DNA of 64,000 bases from Pedobacter sp. (GCA_008015505.1 SSFR01000008.1:124001-188000); one strand, 5' to 3'; shown: positions 26,824-36,886, numbered from the stretch's first letter. Program-made: numbers and translations. Notes: generated by a model not told the origin, from the sequence alone.

Positions 26824-28143
26824 TTAAACAAGCACCCAATCTGGGTCAAGTGTGCGTACAGCTCGCCCAGCACTTTGTGCAATTACACGAACACTAACAT
26901 CACCTCTGGCATGAAAACGAAACATAAATGCAGACTCCATTAGAACAACCTCCTTTAATGACAAAGAAGTTACTTTGGCTGATACCATCCCTTTTAGCTT
27001 TTCATTTTTTTTGAAAAAATTATTCACCTGCCTTATACCACTCTCTATATAAGGGTTGAGAGGTAAAACAGCATACTGCTTGATAACTCTAGTAAGTATG
27101 CCCGTAAGATTTACTGTTTTTAGCAACACGCCGCTTTTAGAATCTATGGCATGATTAATCTGATCCAGATATATTTCATTTTTCTGTGCCCGGTATGCAG
27201 GCAAACAAACTAGTTGATGATTCCCCGCAAATACCCCTCCTTGTAGGCGAATATTAATCTCAATACGACTACCTGATAACTGTAAATTAATTTTAGTGAT
27301 CAGAGATGAGCCCACTATCTTACCAAGCATGCCACCCCTCTCCCTAGGCTCTTCTACCAAACCATCAGCTGTCAGACTCCGCCCAAGAAGACTTTTTTGT
27401 AGAATATCCGTAAGACCCAAATACGAGACAAAAATAGGCACACGTGCTTCGAGACTCCCCATAGGAATAATACTATGATTATTGAACTGTATACCAGCAC
27501 CATTAAAACATAAATGAGGTCTCTGCCCTACACTAACTTCGAGCTGAGCATGCATCTCTAGGTTAATCGCTATTTTCCCCCGTTGAATTAAAAGTTTACT
27601 GGTGTAAATGGTTAAGGGTTGTACTGCATACCATGTGTGATGGACTTGATTTACCTCTTTGGCGGCGCACACTTTCTCCAACTGCTTGATAATTGTTTCT
27701 TTATTACAATAGGATGATATCTTGCTAGCCAATAGCGGCTTGAGAAAGCCTATAACTTTATTACTTAGATAATCTTTAATGGTAGTAGCATAAAAAAAAG
27801 ATGTTGTCCCTGTGTCCCAAGCAACTTGAATTACTTCCAATCCAGGAGTTAGTTCGAAATTCTCAAAAGTCAAAGTGGTTTTTACTTGCAGCCTTCCTGT
27901 AAAGGTGGGCATTCCAACCAATAGCTTCCCTGTCCATCTATTCTGATAATCAAAAGGGACCTCTACTCTGATATGCATATTGATACACAACATACCTGCC
28001 TCTTCCGAAATAATCAACTCAGACAGCTTCCACACACGAGTAGCTATATGATTATCCCGCTGATTATTAACCATTATATTAGACTGATTGATTACCGGCC
28101 CGTTAGGTATTTTCTGATTTAATTTATTTTGTAGTTCGTGCAA
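26824..28143 (-). CDS. DUF4403 family protein, N-terminus possibly frameshifted
   Basis: 439 residues from a TTG at 28143. The body shows the DUF4403 pattern of two related halves of alternating beta strands, e.g. VEVPFDYQNRWTGKLLVGMP, LKPLLASKISSYCNKETI and LQLSGSRIEINIRLQGG. Function unknown; family members are mostly predicted lipoproteins or envelope proteins. The frame is open upstream through residues reading IHLPLEIDL, a typical family opening, until a TGA at ~28178, and no signal peptide is in frame. A short frame at 28173-28274 could supply the missing start if one base is restored. It ends right before the ispG promoter. Confidence 0.75.
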   Translation of the reverse strand: MHELQNKLNQKIPNGPVINQSNIMVNNQRDNHIATRVWKLSELIISEEAGMLCINMHIRVEVPFDYQNRWTGKLLVGMPTFTGRLQVKTTLTFENFELTPGLEVIQVAWDTGTTSFFYATTIKDYLSNKVIGFLKPLLASKISSYCNKETIIKQLEKVCAAKEVNQVHHTWYAVQPLTIYTSKLLIQRGKIAINLEMHAQLEVSVGQRPHLCFNGAGIQFNNHSIIPMGSLEARVPIFVSYLGLTDILQKSLLGRSLTADGLVEEPRERGGMLGKIVGSSLITKINLQLSGSRIEINIRLQGGVFAGNHQLVCLPAYRAQKNEIYLDQINHAIDSKSGVLLKTVNLTGILTRVIKQYAVLPLNPYIESGIRQVNNFFKKNEKLKGMVSAKVTSLSLKEVVLMESAFMFRFHARGDVSVRVIAQSAGRAVRTLDPDWVLV

Positions 28144-28172
28144 GTCAATCTCTAAAGGAAGATGAATATAAC

Positions 28173-28274
28173 CTAACTGTCATGTATGGTATTTGCACTT
28201 ACAGGAGCTGTCACAGCTGGGACAATAGACGCTTGCCCAGTACTTGAGAATAAAAACGAGAAAGGATTCTTCAT
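28173..28274 (-). pseudogene. 33-codon frame, possible severed N-terminus of the DUF4403 gene
   Basis: ATG at 28274 opens MKNPFSFLFSSTGQASIVPA and ends in NTIHDS-stop. Its last codons overlap the upstream extension of the DUF4403 frame, offset by one base. Adding one base near 28178 would join them into a protein running ...SANTIHDxQLGYIHLPLEID. It could be a real frameshift, a sequencing error, or an unrelated short frame. Confidence 0.4.
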
Positions 28275-28363
28275 TTCATACTATAGTTTAAACCAAAATA
28301 TGAAAATTAGAATTTATTATAATTTAATTATATTTTAATTAACAATTTTTAACATAATTCTTT

Positions 28364-28378
28364 GTGCTATTTTAGCAC
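28364..28378. promoter_or_regulatory. Short palindrome GTGCTATTTTAGCAC upstream of the deacetylase
   Basis: A 5-bp-arm inverted repeat (GTGCT/AGCAC), 24 bases before the GTG start at 28403, after a long A/T tract. It could be an operator or just chance. Confidence 0.25.
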
Positions 28379-28402
28379 GAGTTTTATTCACCCACATACA
28401 TC

Positions 28403-29023
28403 GTGTATTTTGTAAAATCACCGCTTTGGTTACAATATATTTACCCCTCACTCATCTGGCATAAGGATCGGAAGGAAAAGCATGTTTATCTCACTTTTGA
28501 TGATGGGCCTATTCCAGATATTACCCCCTTTGTTCTACATACATTGAGACAATTTGATGCCAAAGCAACTTTTTTCTGTGTAGGGAATAATTTAACCCAA
28601 TATCCGGATATCCATCAGCAAGAAAAGCATACTAATCATGCCATAGGTAATCATACTTATAATCACCTCAACGGATGGCAAACAGCAGATGATCATTATT
28701 TAGCTGATATCAAACAATGTGGCCAACTTATTTCAACGAATCTATTCCGCCCCCCACATGGGAAAATCAAAAGATCACAAATAGCCAAACTAAAAAAGAT
28801 GAATCCATTGCTGCAAGTGATTATGTGGGATGTATTAAGCTATGATTTTGATCAAAAAATAAGCCCACAACAATGCCTAGATCATGTATTAAAAAATACT
28901 CAGAATGGCTCAATCATTGTTTTTCATGATAGCTTAAAAGCATTTGGCCGATTGGAATACACATTGCCTCAAACATTAAAACACTTAACCAGTGAAGGTT
29001 ATTCCTTTGACGCATTGGAATAA
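28403..29023 (+). CDS. Polysaccharide deacetylase (NodB homology)
   Basis: 206 residues from GTG 28403. NodB-domain motifs: TFDDGP (catalytic Asp and metal Asp), HAIGNHTYNHLNGW (metal His pair), LFRPPHGKIKRSQ, WDVLSYDF, and IIVFHDS. It would remove acetyl groups from a glycan such as peptidoglycan or an exopolysaccharide. No signal peptide is evident. Size and N-terminus (VKSPLWLQYIYPSLIW) match the short Bacteroidota clade. It converges with the T9SS type-B gene. Confidence 0.88.
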   Translation: MYFVKSPLWLQYIYPSLIWHKDRKEKHVYLTFDDGPIPDITPFVLHTLRQFDAKATFFCVGNNLTQYPDIHQQEKHTNHAIGNHTYNHLNGWQTADDHYLADIKQCGQLISTNLFRPPHGKIKRSQIAKLKKMNPLLQVIMWDVLSYDFDQKISPQQCLDHVLKNTQNGSIIVFHDSLKAFGRLEYTLPQTLKHLTSEGYSFDALE

Positions 29024-29036
29024 AAGAGACTTAAAT

Positions 29037-30368
29037 TTATTTAATAATATCTATATCCCCTCCAATGGGGGCACTACCGTCTTCCAAATCGATGATATAA
29101 TAGTAAGTTGCCGGAGCCAATGTATTGTTATGAAAAGTGCCTGTCCAAGGAGTATTATACCCTACCGACGAATATACTACCTCTCCCCATCTATCAAATA
29201 CGCGAATATTACACTTTGGATATTGCTCTAAACCTTTAATATCCCAGGTATCCTCTATGCCATCCCCATTAGGTGTAAGTGTTTTTTGAACATGTACCGG
29301 CATAGATAATACCTTAACACTAACAGGGAATATGGGCCCCTCGCATCCATTAACCCCAGTTACGGCTACATAATACGTATGCGTACCCAAGGACAGATTA
29401 GACTCAGTAAGCACACCATTAACCACTCCAGCACTAATTGTGCTGATTTTATCTACCGAAGTATACCAAGTATAGGTTGGAGATACAGCATTACTACTTG
29501 GTGTAAACACTGCACTTTGATCAGAATAAATTACCCCATTACCTGTCACAGCAACAGATGTAACATGCAAAGGAGCAGGAAGAGTGACAACGAATGTCTT
29601 TGGGTCACCCAAAGTAGTCGCAGCACCGTTAGAAGTGCCATTAGCTAGTATAACAGTCGCTGTTAGCTCTGGAGTTACCATATAAGAAACTGTTTCACTT
29701 CCAATACCTGTATTAGTAACGATATCCTGAATGATACCGCTGCCTAAAGGCCCTTGTACACTCACCGTACTACTATTACTTACCGTCGAAGACCAGGCAT
29801 AAGAAGTATATAGGTTATCAGCTACTAGGCTTTTATTTACTGGGTTTCCAGAACAAACTGTAACATCACTTGGCTGAACCAATATAGGCTTAATAAAAGT
29901 TTGCACATCACTAATATTATTGTTTGGATCTGAATCTGTGAATCCGATGGGATCTATTTTTGTCCTAATAATAGCAGAAGGACTCGTTGACGTAACTGTA
30001 CCAGTATATGTAAAAACTACTACGTCTCCACTATGAAGAGATGACACCTCACACATATAACTACTCGCCGTATTGCTCGTATTAGTCACCACCCCAGCCC
30101 CATTAACATTCACTGCAGAACTAAGGGTCATCCCTTCAAAATTCAGGGTCAAAGTACCAGCGAAAGAAGATACAGAAGCTACAGACAATGAAACTGTCGT
30201 TACATAACTAATTACAGTACCTGCTACTTGAGGACCACTGATAGTAGGCGATATTTGGGTAGCTATCGATAAATCCTGAGCATTTACCCTAGTCATACTG
30301 ACGCACCAAAAAAGTGCTGCCATCAATACCAAGCTTAACTTATTCTTTAAAAAGATCATTCTGAACAT
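29037..30368 (-). CDS. Secreted protein with T9SS type B (gliding-associated) C-terminal domain
   Basis: 443 residues from ATG 30368 (or 440 from 30359). Signal peptide IFLKNKLSLVLMAALFWCVS, ending VNAQ. Then an N-terminal beta domain resembling DUF11-like repeats (TNTSNTASSYMCEV), an Ig/PKD-like middle (PTYTWYTSVDK) and the type-B sorting domain: TLTPNGDGIEDTWDIKGL, FDRWGEVVYSSVGYN, PATYYYIIDLEDG. Probably a surface or matrix adhesin exported by T9SS. A longer frame reaches 30446 but adds a non-signal extension, so I reject it. Confidence 0.88.
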   Translation of the reverse strand: MFRMIFLKNKLSLVLMAALFWCVSMTRVNAQDLSIATQISPTISGPQVAGTVISYVTTVSLSVASVSSFAGTLTLNFEGMTLSSAVNVNGAGVVTNTSNTASSYMCEVSSLHSGDVVVFTYTGTVTSTSPSAIIRTKIDPIGFTDSDPNNNISDVQTFIKPILVQPSDVTVCSGNPVNKSLVADNLYTSYAWSSTVSNSSTVSVQGPLGSGIIQDIVTNTGIGSETVSYMVTPELTATVILANGTSNGAATTLGDPKTFVVTLPAPLHVTSVAVTGNGVIYSDQSAVFTPSSNAVSPTYTWYTSVDKISTISAGVVNGVLTESNLSLGTHTYYVAVTGVNGCEGPIFPVSVKVLSMPVHVQKTLTPNGDGIEDTWDIKGLEQYPKCNIRVFDRWGEVVYSSVGYNTPWTGTFHNNTLAPATYYYIIDLEDGSAPIGGDIDIIK

Positions 30369-30551
30369 ATTCAAATACTTGCAAGCCCCCAGCTTCCACC
30401 AACCCAATGACTGTCTCCTTCCAAAAGCAGTAACACACTTCACCAAGCAAAATCACGATATTGGGTCGTACACCAATGCCACCGCATAAGCTTGCATTTT
30501 AACCTTAATATAAATTTAAGAAAAAATTTAATTAAAGTTTACATTCATATC

Positions 30552-30588
30552 GAAAAAATAAAATTAAGCTCAATAGCGAATAATTGAG
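30552..30588 (-). terminator. Probable terminator after the aldehyde dehydrogenase gene
   Basis: On the minus strand CTCAAT, 8 bases, ATTGAG, followed by CTTAATTTTATTTTTTCG. It lies 6 bases after the dehydrogenase stop. The stem is only 6 bp and weak. Confidence 0.4.
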
Positions 30589-30594
30589 TACCTC

Positions 30595-32157
30595 TTAGAG
30601 ATCAAACCTAATTCCCTGAGCCAGAGGAAGCTTATTTGAGTAATTGATGGTATTGGTTTGTCTACGCATATATATTTTCCAAGCATCGGATCCAGACTCT
30701 CTACCTCCACCTGTTTCTTTTTCTCCACCAAAAGCCCCACCTATTTCAGCACCCGACGTTCCAATATTAACATTAGCAATACCACAATCTGATCCAGCAC
30801 AAGATAAAAACTGCTCTGATTCACGCAAATTAAGTGTCATGATGGCAGAAGACAAACCTTGAACCACCCCATTTTGCATAGCAATAGCTTGCTCTAGTGT
30901 TTTGTACTTCATCAAATACAAAATAGGAGCAAATGTTTCATGCTGAACAATCTCAAAGGCATTTTCTACTTCAGCAATACAAGGCCTTACATAGCAACCT
31001 GACTCAAAACCCTCACCTTGCAATACGCCACCTTCAACAATAAATTTTCCACCTTCAACTTTGCACTTTTCAATGGCAGAAAGATAATTCTGTACAGCAT
31101 CCTTATCAATCAACGGACCTACATGATTGTGCGAATCTAAAGGATTCCCTATCCTCAACTGCTGATATGCTTTAACCAACTTCTCTTTGAACGTATCATA
31201 CACACTTTCATGAATAATCAAACGACGAGTACTTGTACAGCGTTGCCCAGCAGTCCCCACAGCACCAAAAACAGCACCAATCAATGCCATATCCAGATCA
31301 GCATCTTGGGAAATAATGATGGCATTATTTCCCCCCAACTCCAATAAAGCGCGTCCCAAACGTGCCCCAACTGTAGCACCAACTGCCTTACCCATACGTG
31401 TAGAACCCGTGGCCGAAATTAAAGGAATAGACTGATCAGCACACATCAACTCACCAATCACTCGATCACCAATGAGCAAACAGGAAACTCCTTCAGGAGC
31501 ACCATTAGCATCCAAAACCCGCTGCACAATGCGCTGACAGGCAATGGCAGTAAGCGGCGTTTTTTCTGAAGGCTTCCACACACAAACATCTCCACATACC
31601 CAAGCTAATGCTGAATTCCAGCTCCAAACCGCTACCGGAAAATTGAACGCAGAAATAATCCCAACAAGACCTAATGGATGCCACTGCTCGTACATGCGAT
31701 GCAATGGACGCTCCGAATGCATTGTCAAACCATATAGTTGACGCGACAAGCCTACCGCAAAGTCACAGATATCGATCATCTCCTGCACCTCTCCATAGCC
31801 TTCTTGCAAACTTTTTCCCATCTCGTAAGAAACTAGCATCCCTAAATTTTCTTTGTTTTCACGCAAAGCTTGACCTAATTGGCGTACGACCTCACCACGC
31901 TTAGGTGCTGGCCAGTTGCGCCACGCCTGAAAAGCCTCCTGCGCCTTGCGAATAGTCTGATGGTAGTTATCTACATCAGCAAACTTGACCGAAGCTATTT
32001 CTTTGCCATCAACAGGGGATACAATAGAACGGATGGATGCCTGACTACTACTCTGCCACACTTTTCCCGTACTACAAGCATCATTAATGGGACCGATACC
32101 TAGGCTATTTAGTAATGTACTTAGGTTGCTCAATATAGTTGGCGTTTCAATATGCAT
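30595..32157 (-). CDS. Aldehyde dehydrogenase, ALDH7 / aminoadipate-semialdehyde type
   Basis: 520 residues. NAD-dependent ALDH fold: FNFPVAVWSWNSALAWVCGD, WKPSEKTPLTA, ATGSTRMGKAVG, catalytic-region LELGGNNAIII and the active Cys in GTAGQRCTSTRR, and ETGGGRESGSDAWK near the end, which is characteristic of the ALDH7A1/antiquitin group. Likely oxidises alpha-aminoadipate semialdehyde in lysine degradation, by family analogy. Monocistronic by context, with no lysine-degradation neighbours. Confidence 0.9.
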   Translation of the reverse strand: MHIETPTILSNLSTLLNSLGIGPINDACSTGKVWQSSSQASIRSIVSPVDGKEIASVKFADVDNYHQTIRKAQEAFQAWRNWPAPKRGEVVRQLGQALRENKENLGMLVSYEMGKSLQEGYGEVQEMIDICDFAVGLSRQLYGLTMHSERPLHRMYEQWHPLGLVGIISAFNFPVAVWSWNSALAWVCGDVCVWKPSEKTPLTAIACQRIVQRVLDANGAPEGVSCLLIGDRVIGELMCADQSIPLISATGSTRMGKAVGATVGARLGRALLELGGNNAIIISQDADLDMALIGAVFGAVGTAGQRCTSTRRLIIHESVYDTFKEKLVKAYQQLRIGNPLDSHNHVGPLIDKDAVQNYLSAIEKCKVEGGKFIVEGGVLQGEGFESGCYVRPCIAEVENAFEIVQHETFAPILYLMKYKTLEQAIAMQNGVVQGLSSAIMTLNLRESEQFLSCAGSDCGIANVNIGTSGAEIGGAFGGEKETGGGRESGSDAWKIYMRRQTNTINYSNKLPLAQGIRFDL

Positions 32158-32297
32158 ATTCCGATTTTTCGACCAAGTTAATAATCTTAATATAAAACAT
32201 GTTACTCTATCAAGTCAACAACAGAAAAAATTAATACAATATAATAATTAGATAAAAAATTAGACTATAAAACTGTTATCAAAAGCATACAATTTGC

Positions 32298-32305
32298 TAT
32301 CTTCG
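32298..32305 (+). promoter_or_regulatory. -7-like box TATCTTCG directly before guaA
   Basis: One mismatch from TAnnTTTG (TTCG for TTTG), ending 3 bases before the ATG at 32309. The spacing is the same as at yicC, suggesting a leaderless start. The same TATCTTCG occurs before aconitase. Confidence 0.45.
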
Positions 32306-32308
32306 CGC

Positions 32309-33838
32309 ATGACTGAAAAAATTATCATTCTCGACTTCGGCTCGCAATATACCCAACTGATCGCTCGACGAGTACGCGAATTAAATGTATACTGTGAAAT
32401 TCATCCATATAACCATCTTCCCAAGTGGGACCCAAGCATTAAAGGGATCATTCTGTCAGGAAGTCCATATTCCGTTCGGCAAGATGATGCTCCAAAAATA
32501 GATATCTCATCACTCCAAAAACAATGTCCTGTATTGGGTGTTTGTTATGGCGCACAGTACATCGCACATAGCTTGGGAGGCGAGGTAAAGGCTTCCTCAA
32601 CGCGTGAATATGGAAGGGCTCATTTGAGCTACATGAAGGATGAAAGCCCATTACTTAAGCATATTTCGCCTTCTTCACAAGTTTGGATGTCACATGGTGA
32701 TACGATCACCTCAGTAGCAGATGATTTTGAAATTATTGCGAGCACTGACTCAGTCAAAATAGCGGCCTACCAAATCAGAAACACTAACACCTACGGTATA
32801 CAGTTTCATCCGGAAGTAACCCATAGCACTGATGGTCAACGATTGATTCAAAACTTCTTGATCGATATCTGCGGATGCTCACAAGACTGGACGCCCGATA
32901 CCTTCATCGAAACAACCATCGCCACTCTTCGAAAAAAACTGGGTGGAGATAAAGTAATTTTAGGCCTTTCCGGAGGGGTTGATTCTTCTGTTGCAGCCGT
33001 TCTTTTGCATCAAGCTATTGGCGAAAACTTGTATTGCATTTTTATAGACAATGGCCTATTACGCAAACATGAGTTTGAACAGGTGTTAGAATCTTATCGC
33101 CATTTAGGCCTAAATGTCCGCGGAATTAATGCCAAAGACCGATTTTTAAGTCAGCTTGCGGGAATAAAAGACCCAGAACAAAAACGAAAAACCATCGGAC
33201 GTGTCTTCATCGAGGTATTCGACGATGCCGCACATGAGGTCCAAAATGTAAAATGGCTTGCTCAGGGAACGATCTATCCCGATGTCATCGAATCAGTATC
33301 AGTTAAAGGCCCTTCAGCAACAATCAAGTCACATCATAATGTTGGCGGATTGCCCGATTTCATGAAGCTCCAAGTTGTAGAACCACTGAATACTTTATTT
33401 AAAGACGAGGTTCGACGTGTAGGAAAGGCCCTTGGAATGGATACTACGCTTTTAGGCCGTCACCCATTTCCGGGTCCGGGTTTAGCTATTCGTATTTTAG
33501 GTGATATCACATCCGAAAAAGTAGCATTACTTCAAGAGGCTGATGCTATTTTCATCCACCATTTAAAGGCATCGGGCTGGTACGATCGTGTATGGCAAGC
33601 TGGGGCTATTTTCCTCCCTGTACAATCGGTAGGTGTAATGGGTGATGAGCGAACCTATGAACATGTGATTTGCTTACGTGCCGTAGGCTCTATCGATGGA
33701 ATGACTGCCGACTGGAGTCACTTGCCCTATGAATTACTAGCCAAAATATCCAACGACATTATCAACCAAGTCAAGGGAATTAATCGCGTAGTATACGACA
33801 TCAGCTCCAAACCCCCAGCAACAATCGAATGGGAATAA
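32309..33838 (+). CDS. guaA: GMP synthase (glutamine-hydrolysing)
   Basis: 509 residues. Class I glutamine amidotransferase first ([20 protein letters not shown]; nucleophile in [23 protein letters not shown]), then the ATP-pyrophosphatase with PP-loop [15 protein letters not shown], and the dimerisation domain ending [11 protein letters not shown]. Converts XMP to GMP. The nucleophile motif reads GVCYGAQ rather than the commoner GICYGMQ, as in a subset of Bacteroidota. ATG 32309 fits the family N-terminus; the longer frame adds five residues that overlap the promoter. The rRNA methyltransferase gene follows after 4 bases. Confidence 0.97.
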   Translation: MTEKIIILDFGSQYTQLIARRVRELNVYCEIHPYNHLPKWDPSIKGIILSGSPYSVRQDDAPKIDISSLQKQCPVLGVCYGAQYIAHSLGGEVKASSTREYGRAHLSYMKDESPLLKHISPSSQVWMSHGDTITSVADDFEIIASTDSVKIAAYQIRNTNTYGIQFHPEVTHSTDGQRLIQNFLIDICGCSQDWTPDTFIETTIATLRKKLGGDKVILGLSGGVDSSVAAVLLHQAIGENLYCIFIDNGLLRKHEFEQVLESYRHLGLNVRGINAKDRFLSQLAGIKDPEQKRKTIGRVFIEVFDDAAHEVQNVKWLAQGTIYPDVIESVSVKGPSATIKSHHNVGGLPDFMKLQVVEPLNTLFKDEVRRVGKALGMDTTLLGRHPFPGPGLAIRILGDITSEKVALLQEADAIFIHHLKASGWYDRVWQAGAIFLPVQSVGVMGDERTYEHVICLRAVGSIDGMTADWSHLPYELLAKISNDIINQVKGINRVVYDISSKPPATIEWE

Positions 33839-33842
33839 ACAA

Positions 33843-34997
33843 ATGCGAGCTGAACAATATTTGCGCACATTTATTCGTGCTTTAGATGCATTTACGCAGA
33901 CTACCCCGCTAGCCAAATTTCTGCCCAATTTTTTCAGACAGAACAAACAAATGGGGTCCAGTGACAGGCGTACCATATCGCGTCTACTTTACAACTATTT
34001 TCGTTTGGGAAATGCTTTAAAAGAATGCGCTCTTGAGCAGCGTCTGAGCTATGCTGAATTTTTATGTAGTCAGAGTGAGTCTTCTTTTTTACAGCGTTTT
34101 CGCCCTGATCTGAATGAACATATAACCTGGCCTATCAGCGAAAAAGTAGCTTTTCTAAAGCAATATATAGGCTTTCACTTACAGGACGTTTTCCCTTTTA
34201 CAGCCCACCTTTCGTCGGGCATCGAGGAAGCCCAATTTCTTCAGTCTTTCTTCATCCAGCCTGATTTATACATCCGCATCCATCCTGGCAAAGAAAATTG
34301 GATTAAAAGCAGGCTTAGCAAAGAACAAGTTTCCTTTCGCACGGTGACAAGCCATACACTAGCCTTGGCTAATAGCACCCCATTAGATCGACTACTCGGC
34401 AAAGGCCACTACGAAGTTCAAGACCTTTCTTCGCAACAAACAGCCGAGCATTTTAAACCCCAAGCTAGGGACTATTGGTGGGACGCCTGTGCTGCCTCAG
34501 GAGGTAAATCTTTATGCCTGCTTCAAGAACAGCCTAATATCCAATTACTGGTTTCGGATGTCCGAACAAGCATATTGAAAAATTTAGACGATCGCTTCGA
34601 TCGAGCAGGTATCAAGAAATATAGCAAAAAAGTCATTGACCTGGCAAAAGGTGCCGAACTAGACTTTTCTCACGATACTTTTGATGGGATTATTCTGGAT
34701 GCCCCCTGCACAGGATCGGGAACCTGGGGACGAACGCCTGAGCTCATTAGCGGGTTCAAGGAATCTAGCATCAATACCTTCCAAAAACTACAACAAAGTA
34801 TTGCATCTCACATATTGTCTTATTTAAAGCCGAACAAACCCCTGATTTATATTACCTGCTCTGTTTTTAAAGAAGAAAATGAGGAAATTGTTGACTTTTT
34901 AATCCAAAAACATGGTCTACGTCTAGAATCAATGCAAATTTTGAAGGGCTATGAGCAAAAAGCCGATACAATGTTCGTAGCAAGACTACTACGATAA
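33843..34997 (+). CDS. RsmB/NOL1-like RNA (cytosine-5) methyltransferase
   Basis: 384 residues. The N-terminal ~180 residues are a NusB-like/RsmB-like helical region; the rest is a SAM methyltransferase with WWDACAASGGKSL (normally CAAPGGK), ILDAPCTGSGTWGRTPE (catalytic-pair Cys) and YITCSVFKEENEEIVDFL (second Cys). Both catalytic cysteines are present. Target is 16S rRNA in the well-studied homologue; here it is inferred. It starts 4 bases after guaA, so it is presumably cotranscribed, and converges with lipB. Confidence 0.9.
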   Translation: MRAEQYLRTFIRALDAFTQTTPLAKFLPNFFRQNKQMGSSDRRTISRLLYNYFRLGNALKECALEQRLSYAEFLCSQSESSFLQRFRPDLNEHITWPISEKVAFLKQYIGFHLQDVFPFTAHLSSGIEEAQFLQSFFIQPDLYIRIHPGKENWIKSRLSKEQVSFRTVTSHTLALANSTPLDRLLGKGHYEVQDLSSQQTAEHFKPQARDYWWDACAASGGKSLCLLQEQPNIQLLVSDVRTSILKNLDDRFDRAGIKKYSKKVIDLAKGAELDFSHDTFDGIILDAPCTGSGTWGRTPELISGFKESSINTFQKLQQSIASHILSYLKPNKPLIYITCSVFKEENEEIVDFLIQKHGLRLESMQILKGYEQKADTMFVARLLR

Positions 34998-35034
34998 ACA
35001 CATTTTTTCCGCCGAGACTAACACCCGCTAGCTA

Positions 35035-35733
35035 TCATCCCTCCAATTGCATTCCAAATAATGTAGCTAAATGCCCAAGCATCACCTGTTTCACCTCCTC
35101 CATATCTAGTCTCTGGCCCAATTCCTTTTGCATCGAGGTCACCGCTTTATCCCCAATTCCACATGGAACAATATGATTAAAATGATCAAGGCTCGTATTC
35201 ACATTGAGCGCAAAACCATGCATGGTCACCCATCGGCTACAGCGAACGCCCATGGCACAAATCTTCCTTGCTCGAAAGGTATCAGGTTCTAGCCAAACAC
35301 CAGTATATCCTGGATAACGCCCAGCCTGAATCTTGTAGTTAGACAAAGTCAAAATAACTGCCTCTTCCAATGTGCGTAAATACTGATGAATGTCCGTAAA
35401 GAAATTATCCAGATCTAAAATGGGATAACCAACTAACTGACCAGGACCATGATAGGTTATGTCTCCTCCCCGATTAATTTTATAATAGGATGACTCATGT
35501 ATTTTAAGGCCTTGCTCATCAAGCAGTAAATTCTCCACCTTCCCACTTTTCCCCAAAGTGTACACATGCGGGTGCTCCACAAAAATCAAATAGTTAGGCG
35601 TTTGTTCAACCTGTTCAAGCGTGCGATTCTTGGTCTTTAGCTCTACTGTTTGAGCAAACAATGCTTCCTGCCTATCCCATGCTTCCTGATAATCAACCAA
35701 ACCCCAATCTTGAAAGATGACTCGCTTATTCAT
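35035..35733 (-). CDS. lipB: Octanoyl-ACP:protein N-octanoyltransferase
   Basis: 232 residues. LipB motifs: RGGDITYHGPGQLVGYPI, catalytic Lys in KICAMGVRCSRW, HGFALNVNTSLDHF and the catalytic Cys in IVPCGIGDKAVTS. Transfers octanoyl from ACP to lipoyl domains, the first step of endogenous lipoate synthesis. No lipA nearby. Confidence 0.95.
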   Translation of the reverse strand: MNKRVIFQDWGLVDYQEAWDRQEALFAQTVELKTKNRTLEQVEQTPNYLIFVEHPHVYTLGKSGKVENLLLDEQGLKIHESSYYKINRGGDITYHGPGQLVGYPILDLDNFFTDIHQYLRTLEEAVILTLSNYKIQAGRYPGYTGVWLEPDTFRARKICAMGVRCSRWVTMHGFALNVNTSLDHFNHIVPCGIGDKAVTSMQKELGQRLDMEEVKQVMLGHLATLFGMQLEG

Positions 35734-35759
35734 GGCTTATCTCGTGCTAATTCTAGATA

Positions 35760-35767
35760 CAAAAATA
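35760..35767 (-). promoter_or_regulatory. -7 box TATTTTTG for lipB
   Basis: TATTTTTG on the minus strand fits TAnnTTTG and leaves a 26-base leader before the lipB ATG. Confidence 0.45.
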
Positions 35768-35824
35768 CAGGCCTTTTTTATACTTGAAGACACTCTTCGC
35801 CGTTGAAGCTTAAAAACCTGAATC

Positions 35825-36886
35825 ATGAAAGTTCAAGCTAGTGCAGTTTCACTTACAAACAACCTATTCTTCATCCTCATTTGCTTATTTCTCATCTCTT
35901 GTGCCAAGCCCCAAATTGATACCCTAAAAACATTGCCCGAATGGGGCCCTTCTCGATGGATGGGAACCCTACCGTCTAATCTATCCCTTGCTCAAATTTC
36001 TATACCTGGCACACATAAATCCAATGCGCTATATGGATGTAATTTTGATATTCGAATACCCATAGTAGGCGTTCAAACAGGCGACCTGTGGAAATGTCAG
36101 GATAAACCTATAAAAGAACAATTAAAAATGGGAATCCGTTATTTAGATATATGTTGTCGTCGCTACGGAAACGCATTTATCATACACCATAGTATCATCT
36201 ATCAACATCTCAATTTTCAAGATGTTTTAGACGCGTGCATCTCTTTTCTACAAGAAAATCCATCAGAGACCATTATTCTGAAAATACAAGAGGAACAAGT
36301 AGCATTTGAACCCCAAGCTGGCACCGACTCTTTCATTAACATATTTAATACATATACTAATCAGTACCCAGATTTATTCTATAAACCTACAAATCGTAAT
36401 GCCCGAGTCATCCCCACACTAGGAGAGGCAAGAGGCAAAATTATCTTCTTAAAAAGATTTGAAGGCTCCCTCCAATCTCCACTAGGAATGGATATAGCCA
36501 TCACCGAAAACACCACCTCAACTTATAATATTTCTGCAACAGAAAAATTGAGGGTACAAGATTTTTATAAGCCCAAGAATGCTACAGAAAAAATCACCTA
36601 CTTTTTACCCCTATTAGAAGAGTCTTTCGGACAAAACACACAAGTTTCTACCCTATACCTTAATCATACCAGTGCTTGCCTACTACATACCATTTCAGTT
36701 ATTGACCAAACAATCCCAGCTCCGTACTACATCAGTATTGCCAAAGACATGGGCAACTTCCTATTAAACACACTCAAAAATAAAGGAAAAGGAAACACGG
36801 GAATTGTAGCCATGGATTTCGTGAGTCCTTCTCATTGTGATGCCATCATTAAAACAAATGCTCTTATTGGTCGAAAGAAGCAATGA
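35825..36886 (+). CDS. Lipoprotein with PI-specific phospholipase C X domain
   Basis: 353 residues. Lipobox LISC with Cys26. PI-PLC X fold: ISIPGTHKS (general-base His64), QLKMGIRYLDI (Arg105), IIHHS (second catalytic His region 121-122), then FLQENPSETIILKIQEE. Most relatives have GTHDS; here Lys65 replaces the Asp, so catalysis may be altered. It could cleave phosphoinositides or GPI anchors, or, as for several bacterial members, another phospho-lipid. Its stop codon TGA is completed by the first two bases of repeat copy 3. It has no operon partner. Confidence 0.85.
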   Translation: MKVQASAVSLTNNLFFILICLFLISCAKPQIDTLKTLPEWGPSRWMGTLPSNLSLAQISIPGTHKSNALYGCNFDIRIPIVGVQTGDLWKCQDKPIKEQLKMGIRYLDICCRRYGNAFIIHHSIIYQHLNFQDVLDACISFLQENPSETIILKIQEEQVAFEPQAGTDSFINIFNTYTNQYPDLFYKPTNRNARVIPTLGEARGKIIFLKRFEGSLQSPLGMDIAITENTTSTYNISATEKLRVQDFYKPKNATEKITYFLPLLEESFGQNTQVSTLYLNHTSACLLHTISVIDQTIPAPYYISIAKDMGNFLLNTLKNKGKGNTGIVAMDFVSPSHCDAIIKTNALIGRKKQ

